DNA of 17,440 bases from Gyrodactylus bullatarudis (GCA_012064415.1 SSNU01000122.1:1-17440), one strand, 5' to 3'; counted from the first letter of the stretch, positions 1-8,913 are shown. The notes: a model not told the origin generated them from the sequence alone. Program-made: numbers and translations.

Positions 1-202
1 ACTTTTTTGCATCAAAATCTGAAGAATTCTATAGCGATGGGATCAAACAACTGCCGATTCGATGGCAGAAATGTCTTAATTCATCAGGAAACTACTTCCA
101 TTGATGATATTATATCATGTTTCTATAATTTGTAAATATATGTATTAATTAAATCCAGTTCCATTACATTTCGCTCAACCTAATATCATATGATGCTATT
201 TG

Positions 203-685
203 ATATGTAGATGGGAATTTAAGATTTTTACGAAATTCTCAATATTTTTTATCAAGAAATCGAATTTGATCAAGAGTTAAATTTTAGGATCAATATTAGA
301 CAAATAAAACAAATATGCTGAACCAAATTTTGAGACTCGCCCATCATCGTGTGAAAATTGATTTTTTGATCATTTTCCCTACTTGAAAATCGATGAAAGG
401 TTCATAGTGATAATCAATATTCTTGTCTTATTGTGGTCCCAAAAATCAACTCTTCATCACCCTCTCACTTTGAAATCAGCAATTTGAAGTTCAAAAGCAT
501 GGGAATTCGGTGCTAACTCGAGATTTAAAATATGCCATAATTTTGATAAAATTGATTATTTCTGAATTATTTTTCTTCGTATCGTGAATGTGGGGCTTGT
601 AACCTAGATTCTAAAACTCAAATTCGATTCCTTGATTGAAAAATTGAGAATCTTGAGAAAATCATAAATTCTTATCTTCATATTA
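203..685. repeat. Degenerate fold-back (inverted repeat) element
   Basis: The segment around 203-300 is an imperfect reverse complement of 600-685. The shared core reads like TCAAATTCGATT followed by TTGAT, TTGAGAAT and TAAATTC in both arms. The arms are separated by about 300 nt. Small gaps and many substitutions show the element is old. No open frame or transposase motif is visible, so this looks like a non-autonomous, MITE-like or fold-back repeat. Ends and target-site duplication cannot be placed with confidence. Confidence 0.5.
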
Positions 686-1657
686 ACTAGGTGTGTTTTA
701 AGAGGCAAATCTTCACGTCATACTTAATTTACATAGAATATCCTCATACCTAATCTAACTGACCAATCAGATCCATCCTCTGATTGACATTTTGATTACG
801 TCACGCAGCATGCTTTATTCCAACTTTTCAAACCATACTAAAATAGGTAACACCAAGAAGTATAACTAATCGTATTCGTACTTATAAGTAAGAATATGAA
901 AAACTAACTAAAAATAAATGGGAGAATGATCCACAAATTAACTTATCAAAGGTAAACTTGAGAAATAATATTCTATGGGTAAAGTAGATTTTTTTCAATT
1001 CCCATAATAATTATAATTATTCGTCAAGATTGAAGTTATAACGAGCGTAATAGTTTTAATATAAGGTGAAAAAGTATTTGAACTTCATTGGTTAAAACCT
1101 TTGTGACTGCTGATTGGTCAGAAAGAGCAGACTCTTTCATACATTAGGAGCATGCGATTCACTTTTTGAAAAATGTTAGCCCAACAACTGGGTACTTTAC
1201 CTGTATATTAAACAGAAGTTACATTTTCAATTCAGTTGATCTAATTATGGCTGAGAATTCTAATGCTGACTATAACTAATTAAAATTGATGGATCGGCTA
1301 ATCTAGAGAACATTTGCCCCCTCTTGTTTTCCAGCAATTTTTCTGAATGAAAAAGAGAATAAGGGCTTTTTAAAATCGATGTTAAAAATTCAAAGTGAAC
1401 TTAAAGAGAAATAAGAGAAGGCAACTGCTCTCTAATTTAACCGATCTATCTATCTTATATTCGTCGATACAATTTTTTAAGTCGACTAGAAAGTGGAAAT
1501 AGACCTAATAGACACGAAAAACTCGAAATCTATTTACTTCTATTAAGACTGTTTGCATTCACACCAAGACTTGTAACTAAAGCCAATTTTTGTGAAGTTG
1601 AAAAATTAGATTATGTCAATGGCTTTTAGGAATCCAGATCCTGTTACCTACTTTCGT
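686..1657. other. Gene-free stretch with two NF-Y-type CCAAT palindromes
   Basis: No convincing gene is visible. The stretch contains two copies of CTGACCAATCAG or its complement (759-770 and 1110-1121), each matching the NF-Y consensus RRCCAATSRS. It also holds part of a dispersed direct repeat (1368-1450). A TATA-like TATATTAA at 1204-1211 is followed by TTCAGTT at 1231-1237 and an ATG at 1247, but that frame closes after ten codons. I see no donor site that would extend it. Confidence 0.5.
1368..1450 (+). repeat. Dispersed direct repeat, copy 1
   Basis: This stretch matches 6126-6213 in the same orientation. Shared blocks include CGATGTTAAAAA, TTCAAAGT, AGAGAAATAAGAG and CTCTAATTTAACCG. 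The two copies differ by scattered substitutions and by about 11 nt present only in copy 2. Copy 2 lies inside the fold-back element at 5446-6366, so copy 1 is probably a fragment of the same repeat family. Confidence 0.6.
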
Positions 1658-1910
1658 CATTTGAAGAAAAAAAATAATTTTTTTTCAAATTTCGATTTAG
1701 CGCCAGAATCCCATTATTCCGAACTGATCTGAAATTTTCTATTGATTCGAATGTGGAAGATTGGTCAAAAGAAGTTTTTCAAGATCAAGTTTTGACGAGA
1801 AAATCAATAATACTAAATCTGTTTAAATCATTTCGAAAATTTATCGCCGATATTCAGCTTCCTTGCCACATTTGAATCAATCAAAATTTTCAGTTCAAAG
1901 TCTTCAAATT
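1658..1910. repeat. Short fold-back element
   Basis: The arm at 1723-1760 is reverse-complementary to 1862-1900, sharing CTGAAAATTTT-like and GATTGATTC.AATGTGG blocks. ATTTGAAGA at about 1660 pairs with TCTTCAAAT at about 1901. The left arm has about 60 extra nt. There is no coding potential. This looks like another decayed non-autonomous element, different from its neighbours. Confidence 0.5.
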
Positions 1911-2414
1911 CTAGATGAAAAAATTCAAGATTTTTGTAAAATTAATAGATTCGTGGAACTTCGTATCAGCCAACTTTATATAAGATAATAACAAAATAAT
2001 ATGGGAAGAAAAAAAATGTTGAAGCCCAATTCAAATTGATAAAGATTGGCTGAGTAATCTCTTGATGATTTCAGAGCCCAAACCAAAAGATGCTTAACCT
2101 GTAGCTGTACTTTTTCGCAAATTTTCTTATATTGACTTCGTTTCTTTCCTTTTTCTTCATTTCTCCAATTAGATTTTATTCGCCTATCTCCCAATGTGGT
2201 TATTAAGAATTCTTGATTTGGAACAAATTGTATTTTTATTCCATTTTAATCGATCACTCAAATAATTCAGAAAATTTGATAGCTTGATACATCTGTACTT
2301 TTTATATGAAAGACTAAAAAATGAATTGAACTAGGAAATTGCGAATCAAGCCTTATTACGGAAATTATACAACTTATCATACATGGTTTGCCCTCAGATT
2401 TAATTAATTTTTAG
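1911..2414. other. Region upstream of the microexon gene; nothing recognised
   Basis: This AT-rich stretch holds no recognisable gene. A 72-codon minus-strand open frame at 1976-2194 is within chance expectation. The stretch ends in a pyrimidine-rich tract and AG (TTTTTAG, ending 2414) immediately before the first proposed coding exon. No clear TATA box sits at a suitable distance, so the promoter or an untranslated first exon is probably farther upstream. Confidence 0.4.
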
Positions 2415-2417
2415 GCA
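2400..2417 (+). promoter_or_regulatory. 3' splice acceptor next to the start codon (cis or trans)
   Basis: A T-rich tract ending TTTTTAG lies three bases before ATGGAT at 2418. This is either the acceptor for an upstream untranslated exon or a spliced-leader trans-splice site. Such sites often lie just before the start codon in nematodes and flatworms. The sequence alone does not separate these options. Confidence 0.4.
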
Positions 2418-5400
2418 ATGGATATCGGTAAGTTTGAGTTCAAAATTTCCTAGACTAATTCAGATGGAGGAAACCGTTTAATTGAAAAAAAATTTTTGTG
2501 TCTGGAATTCATCGTTTAATAAATTATAGATACGGAAAGACCAACAAGTGAGTGATATTTTGTAATTGAAATTATAATTTGTGGACAAGTTCATCAATCA
2601 ACCTTTGGTTAGAGATGAGGTTGTCAATACAGAGGAAGGCGAGAAAAAAAAAGTTTTCATGAAACCTAACTTCAAAGGTGATGGTTTTAGTAATGATGTT
2701 AGGAGAAGACTCAATAATCTCATCGATCAACATTATGACAATATACAATTGAAAATTTATTAAAAACTCAGAGATTGTTCAGTTTAATCCACAAGGATTT
2801 ACTTGACCCTCAAGATTTACAAGTGCTTCGTATATAGGGCGTACTATAAGGAAGTTGTCACCAAGATCGCATGATCACCTTGATAAAGATAACGCGGTGA
2901 CCAGACATCTAAAACAGGAAAACCATGCTGCTTCAATTTCTAATTTTTCCATCTTATACAAAAACCCAGGGGATGACAGCATAGATGTGTGGGTGAAGGA
3001 GAAATTTTTCATCAACATGTATAAACCTATGTATAGACTCCTCTATTTACCAAGCCAAACAACTACGTCATACTCTTTCTAACGTATCGTATATCAGTCA
3101 TCGTATATCAGACCCCCTTTTTTTCCTATACAATGAACCCATCGATTGGAGCTCTAGTGTTAATCCTCACACGTGAAATAGGAAAAAAGGGGGTTTGTTA
3201 TACGATGACTCAGTTAGAAAGAGTATGACGTAGTTGTTTGGTAAATAGAGGGGTCTCTCTCAATTGTGAAAACGACTCTTCGTATAGTTTTTTCTAAAAA
3301 TATTGAAATGAGTTTAAAAAATAAGAAGTGGGGTTTAAGCTCGGTTTAAACTGTCAATATTTTGGAATGGAAATTAGGCAGCTGACTCAACTTTTGATTC
3401 AGCATCGAATGGTGTTCAATTCAATGAACTAAGATCAAAAATAGTTGTGGATCTCTGTTGTTTTAAGAGATATGAATTAGAAAAATTATTCTGGTAATAG
3501 AAGGATAGACATAAGTGACATGTTCAAATTTTAAACACATTTGAACTTGAAATGAAAGAGATAGAAGCACTCAAAGTGGATAGACTTAGGGAGAAAAAAT
3601 CTTAAATTCATCTCATTACTCATTAGTGAAGAGGTTAGAATATTTTAGTCAGATCCTCTTCTTTATATACTTTTTTAGGAAGTTCACTGTAATTTAAATT
3701 TGTGTGTTCAAAAGAATTATTCATTTAATCTTCAACTAACTATGTGAGCTTTTTCACCTTTTTCTCTTCACTGTTGCTATTTATTGAAGAGTTTTGGTGT
3801 TTTTTTTCAGCTTAAATAATATTCTTATTTCCATTAATGACTCTTATATTGCAGAACTCATAATATTTGAACGATAAAATGTTCATAAAGCTCATAAAGA
3901 AGGTTAGAGAAAACTAGCGTATATTTTATTGATAAACGTTATATTTCGCCGGGTCTCTTCAGATTCTACCCCGGTAAAATTTGATTTACGAAGCAAAATA
4001 TTTTTTACATTGGTTTATCTCGTGATTGTATTTCAGTCCTTATTAGAAAAGAGTTATCAACGGGAAAACTCTGCTCATAACTAGTTATTTCTGTCTTTTT
4101 CATAAACTTTCTGCTGTCTACTATCTACCTTGTTGGCTCTTCACTTTTTCACAATTTTCATTGTCTGTTACTACACGTTGGGTCATAATTAGATTATTAT
4201 AATTATTAACTTTAGTTTGACTTCTCGTTAGTTTTACTTTTATCCAACTTTGAAACTGTTTCTGGGGTTGTACTTGGAACTAGATTGATTATCAGCTTTG
4301 TTTACATTATTACATCTATAGTAGGGTAATACAAAATTTTATTTTCCCCGAACAATGCTCTATGCCTTAATCAAAAATTGATGTTTTAACGATGAAAAAC
4401 ACATTTTTGAAAATCGAAATGAAAATTTTTCATGTTCTGATATACAAAAATCCCATTTTCCTAAAATCATCAAAATTTACCTAATTTCCTGGGACTTTCT
4501 TCCGACATGTGAAAGAACACTCAATTTTTACTATAAGCCCTATTTTTTTTAAAAATGTTGCAAAACTATTCAAAAATCTCAATCATCTTCAATCGAGATT
4601 TTGTATATCAGAACAAACTCGAAAACGTATGGTTTTATAGGAAAAATGCTTAGTTTTCGATAATCTTCAAAATAAGATTAAGGCTGGGAAAAGTTGAAAA
4701 ATTTGGCCTACTCTAATCTATAGTTTCTTTTTGTGTCGAGTAGAAAGAGTTGTGGGTTTAAGGATTTAACTTATTAATATTTTCTCGATTTGCTTGCGTT
4801 TTATGTGGACATTTCGACCCTTGAATCCCAATTTTCTTTTCAATTCTTTTCTGGTTTCAGCTTGGTGATGAAATGACCTTGCACAAACCTAGTATTGGTT
4901 TGCTTCACATAACTTGATATCATCTGCATTGTGTCCTGATGCTGGGATATGATGTTGGAATTCATTAAAATCTTTTAAAATAAATTATAGATACGGAAAG
5001 ACCAACACGTGAGTAATATTTTTTAACAGAACTCATAATATCATTTTTGTACATAGAAATGATTTCATTCCCCAGTAATTATAACTCTGCAGCCATTGGT
5101 CATCGAAAAATATCGACGGTAATATGTTTCAAATGCCCTCGTTGAAGAAGGATGACCAGTGGCTGAGAATACGAATATTGACTCAAATTTTAATAAATTA
5201 TCCTCAGAGCTTTGTATCTATCTACCAACAATATATGCTTGCTTAATCGTTTTGGATTCATCTATTTTTTGAACTTTAAGCATCATAATGTTGTTTGTTT
5301 GTGACCTGACTATGTTGTCTTCTGACTTGTATGGGTCTATCTGTAGAAAAAGAAACGGAAGAGAAAGGTATAGTATTTCTTTAAATTTGAGAATATAAAA

Positions 5401-7615
5401 TTTAAAGGGATTATCATAATAACACAGGGGGTCATGAAATATTCAAAAATGGTGTAAATTTTTGTGCTGATTCCGAATCAGTTCTCAGATCTGAAGAATT
5501 CCCTGATAATTTCTGAGATAATTAGAAAAAACTAAAATTCCAAATAATTTTCGCAAAAACCGTTAGTGTTTCCCTGTTAATTTTTGCGATTTGGTAAAAC
5601 ATTGAATGCTTTGTCGATCTATACGGTATGTGTAGGGGTGGGGCATGTTCAATTTCTAATAATTAACGTTTAATAGAAAAATCGCTTGATTATATGGGTT
5701 TTTTTTGAGAAAATTTTGTCATGTTTTTTATATAAGATAGACTTTCCGATATGATTTTTCGAAATTTTATGAGCTTTCCGGATCTGCGTTCGGTTTTTCG
5801 TTAGCTTGTCGCAGATAGGCTCAAAAATTGAATTTTTTTATTTACTCGAGTTATGACTTACCAAAGATCGTCTTTCCAAAGACGTAGGGTACTGTCTAAT
5901 GTGGTCTATTCAAGCTCTTCTCTGATTGGCTGATGCAATATTCTTGAAATCTTTACTCATGATTTATGTAATTACAGGTGCTAATAGTACCCAATGTCTT
6001 TGGAAAGCAGATCCGGAAAAGTGAAAATTGAAAAAATTTGTTAGAAATCACACTTCTAAAATTCAGATTTTGAGCCTGTTTGCGACGAGCTAACGAAAAA
6101 CCAATCACCGCAAGGGATTCGTTTTCAATTCATCGATGTTAAAAAGACCAACACGATTCAAAGTAAACTTAGAGAGAAATAAGAGGGGTAACTGTTCTCT
6201 AATTTAACCGTTTTATCAAATCGCAAAAAATAAACATGAAAACATTTACGGTTTTTGCGAAAATTAATTCTTAAAATTTGGGAAATTTGGAATTTTCGAA
6301 ATTATAGGGAATTCTTCATATCTGAGAACAGATTCGGAATCAGCAAAAAAATTTACATCGTTTTAGTTCTCCCATTTCTTTCAAATTGATTGATTTTTAA
6401 CAAAAAAGTAGCATCGAGTAGCAAATGTAGCAAATCAGGTTTCAAAAAGTAGCAAATTTGATGCTCTAATAATTCTGATTACTAGGGCCTTAAGAAATAT
6501 GACCTAAAAATTCATTTGTAGGCGCCTATAATATTCTCTAACGATTTTTTCTTGAAAACCATATACTACTTGTAAGTTTTTTCCCCAAGGATCGATTTTC
6601 ACTTTCTAATTTTCTTATAATTCATATACTACTTTAAAAACATTACTATTTTTCTAATAAATCTCTTAATCAGACATATACAAAAATATATAATTTTTAT
6701 ACTTTGACATTTTGAAATAACCTCAAGTGACGTGGGAAATTCGAATATCATGTACTATGACGTGATTTTCTTAGTAAGAACGATTCTGATTGGTCAGTTC
6801 AAGTCAAAATGTATTGAAAAGCGAAATATGACCTATTATATATGCTCTTTTAATATATGACGCAAAACAATATATATGAAAATTATACGCCCTAACAACT
6901 TTATAACCCTTACCACCACAATGATTCTGGATACCATTGTGTTTGTTTTGTGAAATAGACCTATCAAGCAAAATATAACTTTTATGACTTTTTGAGGCCC
7001 TACTGATTACTATAACAATTACTTTAACTTTTATAATTCCTTATTTTTTCTAAAAATACTACACCCTTCTCTTCCGGTTCTTTTTCTACAGATAGACCAA
7101 TACAAGCCAAAATTTGAGGATCGATCAAAATTTACACAAGCTAATCATATTCTGAACCTTGGTGATATTTTAAAACGACTTTTTATCATAATCACAAGAT
7201 TTTTAACATGACTAATTGCATAATATTGATAAAATTGGCGCCAACCAGTATAAACCAATTAGGATTATTATAAAAATAAATATTGTTTAACATCATTAAC
7301 ATTGAGAACCTTTTACAGGATCTATAAACTCCGAAACAAAAGAACCAAGTGAGAAAATCTAAAACTAAAATCGAATCAATTTTTCAAATTTATTTTATAT
7401 TAGATACACATCGGTACAGAAGTGTTAGTTCTCAACAAAGATTGAACAATCCACGGCGAGCAAACAGTAAAAGAATGACAAGTTCAGATCGACGTCCGAA
7501 AATGGTCACACATGAAACCCAAACAAGCCAAGAAAACTTAGCTCAAGAGTCAGATACCAATCTGATTATTTCGGAAAACATTAAAAATATTGAATTCACA
7601 CAAATAATTAACTAA
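2418..7615 (+). CDS. Microexon gene encoding a small hydrophilic protein (hand-built spliced model)
   Basis: Not recognised as a known family. Proposed coding exons are 2418-2427, 2464-2475, 2530-2547, 4991-5008, 5347-5367, 7319-7348 and 7404-7612, with stop TAA at 7613-7615. The ATG exon ends in phase 1. The five internal exons are 12, 18, 18, 21 and 30 nt, all multiples of three and all phase 1 to phase 1, so any may be skipped without a frameshift. The spliced frame stays open for 106 codons. It begins MDID, passes through HTERPT, NTERPT, QKETEEK and GSINSETKEPN, and ends in a basic then acidic 70-residue segment. Every exon is bounded by AG and GT, with strong donors (GTAAGT, GTGAGT twice, GTGAGA) except GTTTAA after the 12-nt exon and GTATAG at 5368. 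Intron lengths are 36, 54, 2443, 338, 1951 and 55 nt. I see no signal peptide or membrane segment, but an upstream coding exon is possible. The pattern resembles flatworm micro-exon genes; homology is not claimed. Confidence 0.6.
2530..2547 (+). other. 18-nt microexon, copy 1
   Basis: The exon is ATACGGAAAGACCAACAA, preceded by AAATTATAG and followed by GTGAGTGATATTTT. In the phase used it contributes TERPT plus split codons on both sides. It is nearly identical, flanks included, to the exon at 4991-5008, which supports a real splicing unit rather than chance. Confidence 0.65.
2581..3080 (+). pseudogene. Decayed Penelope-type GIY-YIG endonuclease remnant
   Basis: Reading across at least three frames, the translation resembles the C-terminal part of Penelope-like retroelements. 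A block with KVFMKPNFKGDGFSNDVRRR and following residues (2581-2763) fits the linker before the endonuclease. About 2762-2812 gives KTQRLFSLIHKDLLDPQDL in a second frame. From about 2815 a third frame gives FTSASYIGRTIRKLSPR, then AVTRHLKQENH and EKFFINMYKP. YIGRT, the following Arg, the RHL..NH block and a late Glu are GIY-YIG hallmarks. Stops and frameshifts make it non-functional, and the reverse transcriptase part is absent. It lies inside the 2.4-kb intron of the microexon gene and runs into a fold-back element at 3036. Family assignment is from motif recognition only. Confidence 0.65.
3036..3255. repeat. Fold-back (MITE-like) element D
   Basis: The arms at about 3036-3130 and 3176-3255 are reverse complements. 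Shared blocks include CCTCTATTTACC, CAACTACGTCATACTC, TTTCTAAC, GTCATCGTATA and a run of C followed by T. The left arm has a five-base excess after TTTACCAA. The spacer is about 45 nt. It overlaps the end of the endonuclease remnant, suggesting insertion there. It has no coding capacity. Confidence 0.75.
3256..4315. other. Intronic stretch; nothing recognised
   Basis: This is AT-rich sequence within the long intron of the microexon gene. I see no recognisable gene, RNA gene or strong inverted repeat. Several AG/GT pairs could bracket further tiny exons, but none reproduces the in-phase pattern convincingly. Confidence 0.4.
4316..4723. repeat. Fold-back (MITE-like) element E
   Basis: The left arm from CTATAGTAGGGTA (4316) through GTTCTGATATACAAAA (about 4450) is matched in reverse complement by 4585-4723, which ends TAATCTATAG. 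Shared blocks include CTATAG, CAAAATTT, GCCTTAATC, ACGA..AA and TTCTGATATACAAAA. Divergence is substantial. TCTATAG occurs at both outer ends in direct orientation and could be a target-site duplication, but CTATAG is itself a palindrome. There is no coding capacity. Confidence 0.65.
4724..4990. other. Intronic stretch before microexon copy 2
   Basis: No gene or repeat is recognised. The last few bases (AAATTATAG) match the acceptor region of the duplicated microexon at 2530. Confidence 0.4.
4991..5008 (+). other. 18-nt microexon, copy 2
   Basis: The exon is ATACGGAAAGACCAACAC, between AAATTATAG and GTGAGTAATATTTT. It differs from copy 1 at one exon base, changing only the split codon shared with the next exon. 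It therefore repeats TERPT in the protein. Confidence 0.65.
5325..5390 (+). repeat. 21-nt microexon (5347-5367) and flanks, sense arm of an inverted repeat
   Basis: The microexon 5347-5367 encodes KETEEK plus split codons, with acceptor CTGTAG and donor GTATAG. The surrounding block, from ACTTGTATGGGTCTATC through TAGTATTT, recurs in inverted orientation at about 7041-7107 in the next intron. The antisense copy has diverged slightly, giving KEPEEK if read on the minus strand. It retains AG and GT at its borders. Confidence 0.65.
5446..6366. repeat. Nested fold-back element F in a microexon-gene intron
   Basis: The outer arms 5446-5610 and 6200-6366 are reverse complements, with blocks GTAAATTTTT, GCTGATTCCGAATC, TTCTCAGAT, GAAGAATTCCCT, TTTTCGCAAAAACCGT and GCGATTTG. 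Inner pairs continue: 5788-5830 (GTTTTTCGTTAGCT...AGGCTCAAAA) with 6065-6103, and 5871-5896 (TCTTTCCAAAGAC) with 5985-6010. The whole thus folds into one long interrupted hairpin of about 920 nt. No transposase frame is visible. It sits in the intron between the 21-nt and 30-nt microexons. Confidence 0.75.
6126..6213 (+). repeat. Dispersed direct repeat, copy 2
   Basis: This matches 1368-1450 in direct orientation. It carries about 11 extra nt (AGACCAACACG) that resemble the end of the duplicated microexon. It lies inside fold-back element F. Confidence 0.55.
6367..7040. other. Intronic stretch; nothing coding recognised
   Basis: AT-rich sequence with no gene recognised. It contains a perfect CTGATTGGTCAG palindrome at 6786-6797. 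Two TGACGTG half-CRE-like sequences lie just upstream (about 6728 and 6760). Confidence 0.4.
7041..7107 (-). repeat. Inverted antisense copy of the 21-nt microexon
   Basis: On the minus strand this reads GGCTTGTATTGGTCTATC, CTGTAG, a 21-nt exon-like unit (7085 down to 7065), then GTGTAGTATTT. It closely matches 5325-5390, including both splice borders. It faces the wrong way to join the plus-strand transcript, so it is a duplicated but presumably unused exon, or part of a pre-mRNA stem. Confidence 0.65.
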
Positions 7616-7648
7616 CCAAGGAATATAAACTAATTTCAATTTTTTTTG

Positions 7649-7654
7649 AATAAA
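7649..7654 (+). terminator. Poly(A) signal of the microexon gene
   Basis: A canonical AATAAA lies 34 nt after the TAA stop at 7613-7615 and is followed by a T-rich stretch. It supports the 3' end of the plus-strand gene model. Confidence 0.55.
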
Positions 7655-7724
7655 ACGTTTTTTGAACAGGCTGCTTGATTTTCTCAGAGTTTTTAAAATA
7701 TACCGTCAAAAACTCGAATTAATT

Positions 7725-8913
7725 ACAGGTAAAAGCTCTGTAAAGTGACGAGAGTTGTGTGAATGTGCAAGTACACCTTACTTATATACCATTTCTACCA
7801 CAAATCTCATTGAGTATTTGTCGGCCAATCAGAATCGAGCAACATTCCTCTTACAATTTTCCGAAGGTCCCAAATATATTTTGCTACCAGAATCTCAAAT
7901 TTTTCAATAGGTTGATGAAATTTTGTAGATGTTCTCAATCTTTTATTCTGATTAATTTCCACTTCGAATTTTTTTTCTATCTTATCAGGAAGAGACCGTA
8001 GCAAAAAGAGCTAAAGCAGCAGTCAGTCAGACTGAAATTTAGTACCATTATATTCAGCATGAAATTTAGAGTAAACTTGGAAATTTTCAAGCTTCTATTC
8101 TAAATTATATGGCTAAAATTCGATTTTGAAATCAGTCTCAGATTTTGAATGATTTTAGATGAAAAATCAAAAAAAGTCATTTTTCGTTTTCCCAATCCCA
8201 TACCCCTCTCCATGATTAGTCATGGGGTTGACCATTTGTACATTGTAGGATTTTACATTACATTCTATAGAAATTGTGTGTGTGTGTGACCCACTCTATG
8301 TTCATTGTGATAGTGGTGCGTATGTGTGAGTAGAAACCCCTATTCTATGTAAAAGGAAGAGAAAAGTGTGACAGCTTGATTGACTTGACAATGTACAAAT
8401 GGTCAACCCCATGACTAATCATGGAGAGGGGTATGGGATTGGGAAAACGAAAAATGACTTTTTTTGATTTTTCATCTAAAATCATTCAAAATCTGAGACT
8501 GATTTCAAAATCGAATTTTAGCCATATAATTTAGAATAGAAGCTTGAAAATTTCCAAGTTTACTCTAAATTTCATGCTGAATATAATGGTACTAAATTTC
8601 AGTCTGACTGACTGCTGCTTTAGCTCTTTTTGCTACGGTCTCTTCCTGATAAGATAGAAAAAAAATTCGAAGTGGAAATTAATCAGAATAAAAGATTGAG
8701 AACATCTACAAAATTTCATCAACCTATTGAAAAATTTGAGATTCTGGTAGCAAAATATATTTGGGACCTTCGGAAAATTGTAAGAGGAATGTTGCTCGAT
8801 TCTGATTGGCCGACAAATACTCAATTTCTATTGGTCTATTATTCATGAGATTTGGGGTAAGGTGTACTTGCACATTCACACAACTCTCGTCACTTTACAG
8901 AGCTTTTACCTGT
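7725..8913. repeat. Large near-perfect fold-back element G (hairpin arms of about 520 bp)
   Basis: 7725-8246 is the reverse complement of 8388-8913. The core pairs base for base (position x with 16634 minus x) from the inner edge at 8246/8388 to about 7810/8824. One variable patch follows near 7784-7810 and 8825-8860, then the ends pair again as ACAGGTAAAAGCTCTG. The 141-nt spacer contains a short GT run. Each arm encodes the same open frame of about 65 codons (from TTG, with stops between related frames), which I regard as incidental. No transposase is visible. The high arm identity indicates a young or homogenised element. Confidence 0.85.

Noticed and set aside
1247..1279. Promoter-like CCAAT, TATA and initiator followed by an ATG at 1247
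   Set aside because: The frame closes after ten codons and I see no GT donor within it. It may be a chance arrangement.
5089..5119. Candidate extra microexon between CTCTGCAG and GTAATA
   Set aside because: Its 26-nt length would shift the frame and breaks the phase-1, multiple-of-three pattern of the other microexons.
8276..8289. Short GT dinucleotide run
   Set aside because: Only about six repeats, inside the loop of hairpin G. Too short to list as a separate microsatellite.
7759..8848. Open frames of 63-80 codons in both arms of hairpin G
   Set aside because: They occur in both directions within an inverted repeat, lack a consistent ATG and match no family. Their duplication reflects the repeat, not selection on a protein.
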